From assembly GCA_001778285.1 (NCBI GenBank), contig MFGL01000025.1, positions 31,575 to 41,418 on the forward strand: a DNA stretch of 9,844 bases, written 5' to 3'. The notes under the pieces are model-generated. The model worked only from the letters and a program-made list of their open reading frames with translations. It made no database searches and was not told the origin of the DNA. The translations under genes were made by a program, and so were the position numbers. Positions 1 through 5,594 of this stretch are shown one piece after another (position 1 is the first letter of the stretch; every line of letters starts with the position of its first letter). Source of the DNA: Candidatus Falkowbacteria bacterium RIFOXYC2_FULL_47_12 (GTDB lineage: Bacteria; Patescibacteriota; Patescibacteriia; Patescibacteriales; XYC2-FULL-47-12).

Positions 1-2
1 TC

Positions 3-965
3 GCGGTCGCGGCCAGTATGGAAAAATTATCCGAGCATCCTTTGGCCGAAGCCATTTACGGCTACAGCCAAGAGGAAAACATCAGCTTAAGCGAAGTCAA
101 AAATTTTCAGGCCATACCCGGCCAGGGTGTAACGGGCGAACTTGACGGCCAAAAATATTTCTTCGGCAACGCCAAAATGATAACTGACATTGCCAATTTA
201 GACCTGGAAAAAATCAGGAGAAAAATAAATAAATTGGAAGAACAGGGCAAAACCGTCATGACGCTATCTACAACCCAGGAAATAATCGGCGCCGTGGCCG
301 TAGCCGATACGGTTAAAGAAACATCCAAAGAAGCCGTGACCAAACTTAAAAAAATGGGTATTGAAATCTACATGATTACCGGCGATAACGAGCGCACGGC
401 CAAAGCCATTGCCGCGCAAATCGGCATCGCCAACATACTCGCGGAAGTTTTGCCCGAAGACAAAGCCAATGAAGTTAAAAAGTTGCAAGCCGGGGGCAGA
501 AAAGTAGCCATGGTCGGAGACGGCATCAACGACGCGCCCGCCTTGGCTCAAGCCGACTTAGGGCTGGCCATGGGTTCGGGCACGGATGTGGCCATGGAAA
601 CCGGCGGCATCGTCATCGTCAAAAACGATCTGAACGATGTGGTCAGCGCCATTCAATTGTCCAAAGAGACCATGGCGAAAATAAAACAAAACATGTTTTT
701 CGCTTTGTTTTATAACGTCATCGGCATTCCCATAGCGGCCAGAGTTTTCGCTTTCGCCGGCTTAATCTTAAAACCGGAATTGGCCGGTTTAGCCATGGCT
801 TTAAGCTCAATTTCCGTCGTCGCCAACTCCCTGTCGCTTAAATATTTCCGTCCGGGCAAGAGAAATTATTTGTCAATCGCCGCGCCGATTATCATGGTGA
901 TTTTTTTCAGCTTTATTTTCTTTGAGTTCGCGCGGTTCAGTGCCGGAGCGATGTCAGTTAAGTAA
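3..965 (+). CDS. copA: Copper-type P1B ATPase, C-terminal part (5' end outside window)
   Basis: This is the 3' part of a heavy-metal P-type ATPase, which pumps Cu(I) across the cytoplasmic membrane using ATP. The frame is open from base 3, so the ATG at 18 is internal. Numbering from that Met, the nucleotide-binding domain shows the P1B signature SEHPLA (5-10) and GQGVTGE near 35. The phosphorylation domain shows MITGDN (119-124) and MVGDGINDAP (165-174). The phosphorylated DKTGT motif lies upstream, outside the window. The last helices carry N-x(6)-YN (near 224-233) and MALSS (260-264), the pattern known for Cu(I)-exporting P1B-1 pumps. A further hydrophobic stretch (about 283-305) follows the usual last helix and suggests an extra C-terminal membrane segment. 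A broken small gene starts 8 nt downstream. The family is certain; copper as substrate is inferred from the helix motifs. Confidence 0.9.
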   Translation, partial: AVAASMEKLSEHPLAEAIYGYSQEENISLSEVKNFQAIPGQGVTGELDGQKYFFGNAKMITDIANLDLEKIRRKINKLEEQGKTVMTLSTTQEIIGAVAVADTVKETSKEAVTKLKKMGIEIYMITGDNERTAKAIAAQIGIANILAEVLPEDKANEVKKLQAGGRKVAMVGDGINDAPALAQADLGLAMGSGTDVAMETGGIVIVKNDLNDVVSAIQLSKETMAKIKQNMFFALFYNVIGIPIAARVFAFAGLILKPELAGLAMALSSISVVANSLSLKYFRPGKRNYLSIAAPIIMVIFFSFIFFEFARFSAGAMSVK

Positions 966-973
966 TATTAAAT

Positions 974-1184
974 ATGCGGGCCAAAGCCAAAGTCATCGCC
1001 ATATTTACCTTGACGGCGTATCTCAGTAATTTCATTTATTGAATATAAAGCCGTTTATATTTTTCATCAGTGGACGTATAGCGACCTGATGCCGACGATT
1101 TTTGGTCTTGGTTTAAGCCCGCTTTTGCAACTCGTATTGACTGGATTGTTAGCGACAGCGGCAGCGCAAAGAATCAAATCCTAA
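974..1184 (+). pseudogene. Small two-helix membrane protein gene, apparently frameshifted
   Basis: An ATG at 974 opens a frame reading MRAKAKVIAIFTLTAYLS... that stops at 1040-1042. The next frame, open from 1014, continues as ...SFIEYKAVYIFHQW and then PTIFGLGLSPLLQLVLTGLL, ending QRIKS at the stop 1182-1184. Joined by one shift between about 1014 and 1039, the two halves give a protein of roughly 70 residues. It would have a hydrophobic N-terminal helix, a short polar stretch with Trp, and a second helix. Neither half alone looks like a full protein, so I read this as a gene broken by a 1-nt indel (a real mutation or a sequence error). I do not know its function. It lies 8 nt after the ATPase stop and just before a terminator, so it was probably cotranscribed with the ATPase. 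Confidence 0.5.
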
Positions 1185-1190
1185 AATGCA

Positions 1191-1222
1191 AAAACAGCTC
1201 TGACGTGAATCAGGGCTGTTTT
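1191..1222. terminator. Intrinsic terminator, possibly bidirectional
   Basis: A 13-bp stem (1191-1203 with 1210-1222, one T-G wobble) closes a 6-nt loop. The A-run on one side and T-run on the other let it work in both directions. On + it ends the ATPase/small-protein unit. On - it would end the putative mini unit that starts near 1375; the minus-strand T-run is the longer one. Confidence 0.75.
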
Positions 1223-1233
1223 ATGAAATGAAG

Positions 1234-1272
1234 CTATTTCTTCTTCTTTCCCTTTTTCTTTTTTGTTGCCAT
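1234..1272 (-). CDS. Possible 12-residue Lys-rich peptide (very uncertain)
   Basis: The reading MATKKKKGKKKK starts at an ATG and ends at TAG. The same frame is open upstream to about 1386 and would encode ...FRTTVRFCGHKKFSKEAVKAYAT before this Met, but it holds no ATG or TTG. Its only GTG (1288-1290) lies just 2 nt after a perfect AAGGAGG (1293-1299). A weaker GAAGG sits about 11 nt before the ATG. The unit has its own plausible promoter (1381-1408) and terminator (1191-1222), which is the main reason to list it. It could instead be the tail of a decayed basic protein, or simply a small RNA. I do not recognise a family. Confidence 0.25.
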   Translation of the reverse strand: MATKKKKGKKKK

Positions 1273-1380
1273 AGTAGCGTACGCCTTCACCGCCTCCTTG
1301 GAAAATTTTTTGTGTCCGCAGAAGCGTACAGTGGTGCGGAAGTCGACTCTCCCGCTTGATCGTAAACGATCCTGTGTATA

Positions 1381-1408
1381 ATTATATCACGATTCTATTT
1401 TTTGCAAA
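1381..1408 (-). promoter_or_regulatory. Extended -10 promoter, minus strand
   Basis: On the minus strand, TGA-TATAAT forms an ideal extended -10 (TATAAT is 1381-1386, the TG is at 1388-1389). A TTTGCA -35-like element lies at 1403-1408 with a 16-bp spacer. Transcription would start near 1374 and run into a GATCG-TTTA-CGATC hairpin (1356-1369), then to the terminator at 1191-1222, giving an RNA of about 180 nt. Confidence 0.45.
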
Positions 1409-1470
1409 TAGTTTTTTACAAAATTTCTGTGTATCAATGACTGCGCTGTGGTTCTATTTTTTTGGCAGTA

Positions 1471-1479
1471 TGATACAAT
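1471..1479 (+). promoter_or_regulatory. Possible extended -10 element for the Nramp gene
   Basis: TGA-TACAAT matches an extended -10 (TGnTAnnnT), with no good -35. Transcription would start near 1486. That excludes the in-frame ATG at 1448 and supports the start at 1508. Confidence 0.35.
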
Positions 1480-1507
1480 ACTATCACACCGCCAACTAAC
1501 ATATCTT

Positions 1508-2893
1508 ATGTCCAAACAATTCCCCGCTCCAATAAAATTTTCCAAACTCCTCGGACCCAGTTTCATCATCCTCGCCCTAGGCCTGGGGTCGGGCGAGGTA
1601 ATTTTATGGCCGTATTTATCTGCCAATTTCGGCTTAGGCATTGCCTGGGGCGCGGTATTAGGCATTACTTGCCAGTATTTTATCAATATGGAAATAGAGC
1701 GCTATGCTTTGGTTAAAGGCGAATCGGTTTTTGTCGGAATGAACAAATTATGGCGCCTCGCGCCACTATGGTTTATCGCTTCTACTTTTATCGGCTTCGG
1801 CCTGCCCGGAATTATTGCCGCGAGCGCGCAAGTGTTTAGTTTTGTTTTTGGCATTACTGATTTTAAATGGGTGGCGATTATTTTTTTAATTTTAATCGGG
1901 TTGATTTTAAGTATTGGCAAAACAGTGTACGCGATGATGGAGCATATCACTAAAATAATTATTATTTTAGGCATCCCGTTTATTTTAGTTTTGACTTTTA
2001 TCATCGCGCGCGGCGTTGATTGGCTCGCGCTCGGGCAAGGCATAGCGGGTATCGGCGACGGGTTTTTATTTTGGCCTTCGGGCATGAGCTTGGCGGTTTT
2101 TTTGGGCGCGTTCGCCTACGCCGGCGCGGGCGGTAATTTAAACCTGACGCAGTCAATTTACATTCGGGAAAAAGGCTACGGCATGGGTTATCACGCGCAA
2201 AAAATCGCCGGGCTGTTTCGCGACATCCGCGAGCATCAGACGGTAAAATTAACCGGCGAGAATTTTGAGATCAATGAAGTAAGCATTAGCCGTTTTCGCG
2301 CCTGGTGGCGTAAAATAAGTTTGGAGCATCTATTGGTATTTTGGTTTTTAGGCGCGCTGGCGATATGTTTATTAATGCTCCTTGCCTATGCCACTACTTT
2401 TGGCAATCCGACGAACGCGCAAGGAATTTTATTTGTCATTAACGAGGGGCTGGCTATCGGCGGTTTGCTCGCGCCTTGGGTCGGAATGTTGTTTTTATTT
2501 ATAGTGTCTGTAATGCTTTTTCAAACGCAATTAGGCATTATGGATTCCACCTCGCGCATTATGGCGGAAAATTTAGCTTTAAAAAGATTAGGCATACACC
2601 CGGAAGGACGCATTAATTTGTCAAAAATTTACTTTTGTTTTGTCTGGGCGCAAATCACTTTTGGCGTAATTTTATTTTTATTTAACATATACGAGCCGCA
2701 ATTTTTAATCATACTGGGCGCCGTCATCAACGCCTTTGCCATGGTCGTCCATATCGCGTTGGTCAACTGGATGAATTATAAATTATTGCCAAAAGAGTTT
2801 CAGGCGCGGCTGTGGCGCAAAATAATCATGCTTTTGATTTTTTTTACTTTCCTTTTTTTCTGCGGTCTGACGGTTTGGGATAAAATAATTTAA
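1508..2893 (+). CDS. Divergent Nramp-family transporter lacking canonical metal ligands
   Basis: This 461-residue polytopic membrane protein of the Nramp (divalent metal/proton) superfamily has about 11 hydrophobic segments. The N-terminal LGPSFIILALGLGSGEVILW matches Nramp helix 1, but the DPGN metal-binding motif is replaced by GSGE (27-30). The unwound helix 6 region, normally around MPHN, reads AYAGAGGNLN (203-212). Both known ligand clusters are therefore missing, and the substrate may not be Mn2+/Fe2+. A polar stretch (about 218-270, ending AWWRKISLEH) interrupts the helices. I chose the ATG at 1508 because MSKQFPAPIKF leads straight into helix 1 and a -10-like element lies between it and the earlier ATG at 1448. 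No clear Shine-Dalgarno is present. It stands alone with its own terminator. A relic of the same C-terminus (VWDK) recurs at 5362-5436. Family certain, substrate unknown. Confidence 0.85.
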   Translation: MSKQFPAPIKFSKLLGPSFIILALGLGSGEVILWPYLSANFGLGIAWGAVLGITCQYFINMEIERYALVKGESVFVGMNKLWRLAPLWFIASTFIGFGLPGIIAASAQVFSFVFGITDFKWVAIIFLILIGLILSIGKTVYAMMEHITKIIIILGIPFILVLTFIIARGVDWLALGQGIAGIGDGFLFWPSGMSLAVFLGAFAYAGAGGNLNLTQSIYIREKGYGMGYHAQKIAGLFRDIREHQTVKLTGENFEINEVSISRFRAWWRKISLEHLLVFWFLGALAICLLMLLAYATTFGNPTNAQGILFVINEGLAIGGLLAPWVGMLFLFIVSVMLFQTQLGIMDSTSRIMAENLALKRLGIHPEGRINLSKIYFCFVWAQITFGVILFLFNIYEPQFLIILGAVINAFAMVVHIALVNWMNYKLLPKEFQARLWRKIIMLLIFFTFLFFCGLTVWDKII

Positions 2894-2904
2894 GGTTAAA
2901 AAAT

Positions 2905-2937
2905 AAAAACAGTTGATGGACGCCTAAGCTGTTTTTT
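2905..2937 (+). terminator. Intrinsic terminator after the Nramp gene
   Basis: AAAAACAG (2905-2912) pairs with CTGTTTTT (from 2929), followed by further T residues, across a 16-nt loop that can pair partly. It begins 11 nt after the Nramp stop codon. Confidence 0.7.
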
Positions 2938-2958
2938 ATTTTGCGAATTAAACTGATA

Positions 2959-2987
2959 TTGACAGGAAATTATTATGGGTGTATATT
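2959..2987 (+). promoter_or_regulatory. Sigma70-type promoter for the DUF5320 gene
   Basis: A perfect TTGACA (2959-2964) is followed after exactly 17 nt by TATATT (2982-2987), with TG directly before the -10. Transcription should begin near 2994, giving a leader of about 57 nt before the ATG at 3051. This is the best + strand promoter in the window. The unit it drives may extend into the downstream three-gene operon if the hairpin at 3294-3346 is read through. Confidence 0.75.
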
Positions 2988-2994
2988 CATAATA
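2971..2994. promoter_or_regulatory. Inverted repeat overlapping the -10, candidate operator
   Basis: TATTATG (2971-2977) and its exact reverse complement CATAATA (2988-2994) flank a 10-nt spacer that contains the whole -10 element. A dimeric repressor bound here would block RNA polymerase. Which protein binds is unknown; the DUF134 HTH protein encoded 1 kb downstream is one candidate by proximity only. Confidence 0.45.
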
Positions 2995-3050
2995 GACAGT
3001 GGCTCAAGGCCGAACTGCCTATAAAATTAAGAAAGGGGGTGAAAAAATAT

Positions 3051-3293
3051 ATGTCAGGATTAAATGGAACTGGTCCGATGGGATATGGCCCAAGAATTGG
3101 CCGAAGTTTAGGTTTCTGCGGAGGCGGTTTAAGGCAAGGCTGGGGTTGCCGTGGCGGTTATGGCTTCGGCTTTAGGAGATTTATTTCCCCTAAGAACGAA
3201 CTGGCCGCTTTGGAAGACGAGGAAAAAGCGCTTACCGAAGAACTAGCCGCAGTTCGCGAGGAAAAAGCCGCGTTGAAAGACCAGAAAAAATAA
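3051..3293 (+). CDS. DUF5320 family small Gly-rich protein
   Basis: This 80-residue cytosolic protein has two parts. The N-terminal half is Gly-rich with the family hallmark NGTGPMGYGPRIGR, and then Cys and aromatic residues (FCGGG, GWGCRGGYGFGF). From about residue 49 a charged helix, ELAALEDEEKALTEELAAV, is a likely coiled coil. This layout is characteristic of DUF5320 proteins. They have no established function and are often found near DUF134 and NifX/NifB-like iron-sulfur genes. The start at 3051 is fixed by a strong AAGGGGGTGA Shine-Dalgarno (from 3033), the best one in the window, and by the position of GTGPMG. An in-frame ATG at 2979 lies inside the promoter and cannot be used. The two Cys might bind metal, but this is only inference. 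Confidence 0.85.
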   Translation: MSGLNGTGPMGYGPRIGRSLGFCGGGLRQGWGCRGGYGFGFRRFISPKNELAALEDEEKALTEELAAVREEKAALKDQKK

Positions 3294-3346
3294 AAGAAGG
3301 CACAGGAACCGGCCTCTTCATAAAAAAGGGGCCGGGTAGCCTTCTT
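3294..3346 (+). terminator. Strong two-part hairpin after the DUF5320 gene
   Basis: The outer stem AAGAAGGC (3294-3301) pairs with GCCTTCTT (3339-3346). The inner stem 3309-3318 pairs with 3326-3335 (10 bp, one G-T wobble) around a 7-nt loop. It begins at the first base after the stop codon. The following T-tract is poor (CTTTCAATG), so it could be a weak terminator, an attenuator, or an mRNA 3'-end stabiliser that allows some readthrough into the decarboxylase operon. Confidence 0.55.
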
Positions 3347-3374
3347 TCAATGAAAGAGTAGCATTATTATTAAA

Positions 3375-3394
3375 TTTATTCAATTTTATTCAAT
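3375..3394 (+). repeat. Perfect tandem repeat, 2 x 10 bp
   Basis: TTTATTCAAT occurs twice back to back, 27 nt before the decarboxylase start. The 10-bp period puts both copies on one face of the helix, so it may be a protein-binding site in the operon's promoter region. The surrounding stretch (3350-3420) is very AT-rich and no convincing -35/-10 pair stands out. Confidence 0.5.
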
Positions 3395-3421
3395 ATTAAG
3401 AAGCAATAATTTGTAAAAAAT

Positions 3422-3967
3422 ATGATACCCCAAAAAATTTTTTTAACTAAAGGAGTCGGCGCGCACAAAGATAAGTTAGCCAGTTTTGAGTTGGCTTTAA
3501 GGGACGCGGGCATTGAAAAATGCAATTTAGTGTGCGTTTCTTCTATTTTTCCGCCAAATTGTAAAATGATTTCCAAAGACGAGGGCGTAAAATTGTTAAA
3601 TCCCGGGGAAATAACCTATTGCGTCATGGCTAGAAATGAAAGCAACGAACTAAATAGGCTAATTTCCGCGTCCATCGGGTTAGCTATTCCTAAAAATGGC
3701 GACCAATACGGCTATCTTTCCGAGCATCATGCTTTCGGAGAAAAGGGAGAAAAAGCCGGAGAGTACGCGGAAGATTTGGCGGCGACGATGCTGGCCACGA
3801 CCTTAGGCATAGAATTTAATTCTGACACTGCCTGGGAAGAAAGAGAACAGGAGTATAAAGCGTCCGGCTATATTTTTAAAACAACTAACATAACTCAATC
3901 CGCCGAAGCGCACAAAAGCGGTTTATGGACGACCGTGATTGCGGCGGCGGTTTTTATCGCAGAATAA
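3422..3967 (+). CDS. Pyruvoyl-dependent arginine decarboxylase (PvlArgDC)
   Basis: This 181-residue proenzyme would convert arginine to agmatine and CO2, the first step of a polyamine route. The family cleaves itself between two serines to make a small beta and a larger alpha subunit, and the new N-terminal Ser becomes the pyruvoyl cofactor. The sequence shows this site as NLVCVSSIFPP, with cleavage predicted between Ser40 and Ser41. Asn35 stands six residues before the pyruvoyl Ser, as Asn47 does in the Methanocaldococcus jannaschii enzyme. GYLSEHHAFGE (97-107) holds the probable catalytic acid, Glu101. Length and architecture fit the family. The ATG at 3422 begins directly at the conserved N-terminus (IPQKIFLTKGVG), though no clear Shine-Dalgarno is seen. 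It is the first gene of a tight run with the DUF134 and YibE/F genes. No agmatine-using enzyme is visible in the window. Confidence 0.9.
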   Translation: MIPQKIFLTKGVGAHKDKLASFELALRDAGIEKCNLVCVSSIFPPNCKMISKDEGVKLLNPGEITYCVMARNESNELNRLISASIGLAIPKNGDQYGYLSEHHAFGEKGEKAGEYAEDLAATMLATTLGIEFNSDTAWEEREQEYKASGYIFKTTNITQSAEAHKSGLWTTVIAAAVFIAE

Positions 3968-3972
3968 ATAAT

Positions 3973-4251
3973 ATGTCTAGGCCAAGACTTTGCCGCAAAA
4001 TCAGCTTTAACCCTAACATCACTTATTTTAAACCTCAAGGCGTGCCGATGCGGGAGCTTGAAATTGTGGAATTAACCACCGAAGAGATGGAAGCTTATCG
4101 CTTGCGCCATATTAATAATTTGGAACAGCAAACAGCGGCCGGCAAAATGCGCACCTCGCAAAGCACTTATCAAAGAATTCTTTATTCGGCTTACAAAAAA
4201 ATCGCCGACGCTTTAATAAACGGGAAAGCGATCAAAATTATTAAAGAGTAA
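3973..4251 (+). CDS. DUF134 (UPF0251) HTH DNA-binding protein
   Basis: This 92-residue protein matches the DUF134/UPF0251 pattern along its length: MSRPRLCRKI at the N-terminus, YFKPQGVPMREL near 18-29, a conserved acidic segment (ELTTEEMEAYRLRH), then a sigma70 region 4-like helix-turn-helix (about 55-85) ending ALINGKAIKI. The family is predicted to bind DNA; no member's regulon is well known to me. The HTH here reads AAGKMRTSQSTYQRIL, where most relatives have a GVSRQTFGRIL-like recognition helix, so specificity may differ. The ATG at 3973 is chosen because the family begins with this motif; the longer frame from 3925 would overlap the preceding gene. It starts 5 nt after the decarboxylase stop and ends 4 nt before the YibE/F start, so it is surely cotranscribed and could autoregulate the cluster. 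Confidence 0.88.
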   Translation: MSRPRLCRKISFNPNITYFKPQGVPMRELEIVELTTEEMEAYRLRHINNLEQQTAAGKMRTSQSTYQRILYSAYKKIADALINGKAIKIIKE

Positions 4252-4255
4252 AAAT

Positions 4256-5359
4256 ATGAAATTTAAAACCATAATATTAATGTTTACTTTTCTTTTTTTA
4301 CCGTCCGCACTGTTATTCGCGCAAAATAATCCGGAGCAAAAAAGTGAAGAAATTTTTAAAGCTAGGGTCGTGGAAATTATTGAACAAAAAAACATTACGC
4401 GCGATGACGGCTCAATTTCCATCCAACAAAAATTAACACTCCAAGGGCTTGAGGGGGACTGGAAAGACAGGGAGATAATTTTTGACGGAACAAAATTTGA
4501 CGTTTTGTCCGCGAGCGAGTATACGATCGGCGATAAAGTTTTGGTCAATTACAGCCCCGGACCGGAGGGAGAGAAAAATTTTTATGTGATTGGTTTTTCC
4601 CGCGCCAATCCCATTTATTGGCTGGCGTTTTTATTTGCTTTAATTGTAATCGCCGTCGGCGGTTTAAAAGGGTTGCGGGCGTTGATTGTCTTGTTATTAA
4701 CTTTTTTGATTATTTTGAAATTTATTATTCCTAAAATATTGTCCGGCAGCGACCCGCTCCTAATTAGTATTATCGGCTCATTCTTTATCTTAATTTTAGC
4801 CGTCTACATTACGGAAGGATTTAAGCGAACGTCAACGATCGCTGTTTTCGCTATTTTAATTTCTTTGGTAATTACCGGCTTGTTATCCGTCTGGTTTTCG
4901 GCCATCGCAAAATTAACGGGTTTTGCGAGCGAAGAAGCGATGTATTTGGTTGGGCTTGCGGGCGGCAACATCAATATCAAAGGTCTTTTGCTGGCCGGTA
5001 TTATCATCGGCACCCTAGGTGTTTTAGATGATGTAATAATTTCTCAAGTAGCCTTAGTTAAAGAATTAAAGGCATCAAACCCTGGACTGACAAAAAATCA
5101 AATTTACCATCAAGCCATGCGAGTGGGAATTTCGCATTTAAGCTCAATGGTTAACACTTTGTTTTTAGCTTACGCCGGCGCTTCTTTGCCGCTACTTATT
5201 TTATTTAGCGTTAAACAACCGCCGTTTTTGACTTTTAATCAGATAATCGACAACGAAATGATTGCCACGGAGATAGTCAGAACTTTTACCGGCAGTATCG
5301 GTTTAGTTTTAGCCGTGCCCATCGCGACGTTTTTAGCCGCTCGGTTCATAAAAAAATAA
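4256..5359 (+). CDS. YibE/F family membrane protein
   Basis: This 367-residue protein has a signal sequence (residues 1-22, cleavage likely after LLFA), an extracytoplasmic beta-rich domain (about 30-115, including KARVVEIIEQ and GDKVLVNYSPGPEG), then about seven or eight transmembrane helices. The helical region carries the YibE/F family hallmarks: NPIYWLAFLF leading into GGLKGLRALI, GLAGGNINIKGLL, and GTLGVLDDVIISQ with paired acidic residues Asp258-Asp259 inside the membrane. The molecular function of the family is not established; buried acidic residues fit ion-coupled transport, but this is inference. It starts 4 nt after the DUF134 stop, with a weak AAAGAG ribosome site, and is last in the operon. 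The Nramp 3'-end relic begins 2 nt after its stop codon. Confidence 0.88.
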   Translation: MKFKTIILMFTFLFLPSALLFAQNNPEQKSEEIFKARVVEIIEQKNITRDDGSISIQQKLTLQGLEGDWKDREIIFDGTKFDVLSASEYTIGDKVLVNYSPGPEGEKNFYVIGFSRANPIYWLAFLFALIVIAVGGLKGLRALIVLLLTFLIILKFIIPKILSGSDPLLISIIGSFFILILAVYITEGFKRTSTIAVFAILISLVITGLLSVWFSAIAKLTGFASEEAMYLVGLAGGNINIKGLLLAGIIIGTLGVLDDVIISQVALVKELKASNPGLTKNQIYHQAMRVGISHLSSMVNTLFLAYAGASLPLLILFSVKQPPFLTFNQIIDNEMIATEIVRTFTGSIGLVLAVPIATFLAARFIKK

Positions 5360-5361
5360 AA

Positions 5362-5436
5362 ATTTGGCGCAAAATAACAATATTTTTGATATTTTTATCT
5401 TTCGGTGGCCTAATGGTTTGGGATAAATTGGTTTAA
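5362..5436 (+). pseudogene. Remnant of an Nramp gene 3' end
   Basis: The reading IWRKITIFLIFLSFGGLMVW-DKLV-stop aligns with the C-terminus of the Nramp protein encoded at 1508-2893 (LWRKIIMLLIFFTFLFFCGL, TVW, DKII, stop). Two 13-nt blocks are identical in DNA: 5365-5377 equals 2813-2825, and 5415-5427 equals 2872-2884. Between the blocks the fragment is 9 nt shorter, exactly three codons, so its reading frame was kept while it diverged. It has no start codon at its head and follows the YibE/F stop by 2 nt. A terminator follows, as after the intact gene. I read it as the leftover 3' end of a lost paralogue or of a displaced original copy. Confidence 0.8.
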
Positions 5437-5453
5437 AAAAATTTGGATAAAAT

Positions 5454-5486
5454 AAAAACAACCTGACTATTGCAAGGTTGTTTTTT
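5454..5486. terminator. Bidirectional intrinsic terminator between convergent units
   Basis: An 11-bp perfect stem (5454-5464 with 5475-5485) encloses a 10-nt loop, with A5 on the left and T6 on the right. On + it ends the YibE/F operon; on - it ends the tRNA-Ala transcript, whose 3' end is 4 nt away. Confidence 0.85.
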
Positions 5487-5489
5487 ATA

Positions 5490-5565
5490 TGGTGGACCGT
5501 GCCGGATTTGAACCGGCGACCTCCGCGTTGCAAACGCGGCGCTCTACCAGCTAAGCTAACGGCCC
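5490..5565 (-). tRNA. tRNA-Ala (anticodon UGC)
   Basis: This is a 76-nt cloverleaf. The acceptor GGGCCGT pairs with ACGGTCC (one G-T), the discriminator is A and the CCA is encoded. The D arm contains AGCTGGTAGAGC and the T arm contains GGTTCGAATCC. The anticodon stem CCGCG/CGCGG holds the loop TTTGCAA, with anticodon TGC at 5530-5532, which reads GCN alanine codons. It lies downstream of the small membrane protein gene and could be processed from that transcript. Confidence 0.97.
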
Positions 5566-5594
5566 TTTATTCGTATTGAGTATTGAATTATTTT

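Noticed and set aside
1448..1507. Upstream ATG extending the Nramp protein by 20 residues
   Set aside because: The extension is unlike any Nramp N-terminus and a -10-like element at 1471-1479 lies within it.
2979..3050. Longer start for the DUF5320 protein at 2979
   Set aside because: It falls inside the promoter, upstream of the expected transcript start, and the strong Shine-Dalgarno serves the ATG at 3051.
3294..3420. Riboswitch upstream of the arginine decarboxylase
   Set aside because: Only a simple two-part hairpin is present; no known riboswitch core motif could be recognised.
5454..5565. tRNA-Ala 3' end as an integration site for the left-hand block
   Set aside because: The left block abuts the tRNA 3' end and looks more AT-rich, but I see no second copy of the tRNA 3' segment and no integrase in the window. 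The Nramp relic gives a better-supported boundary.
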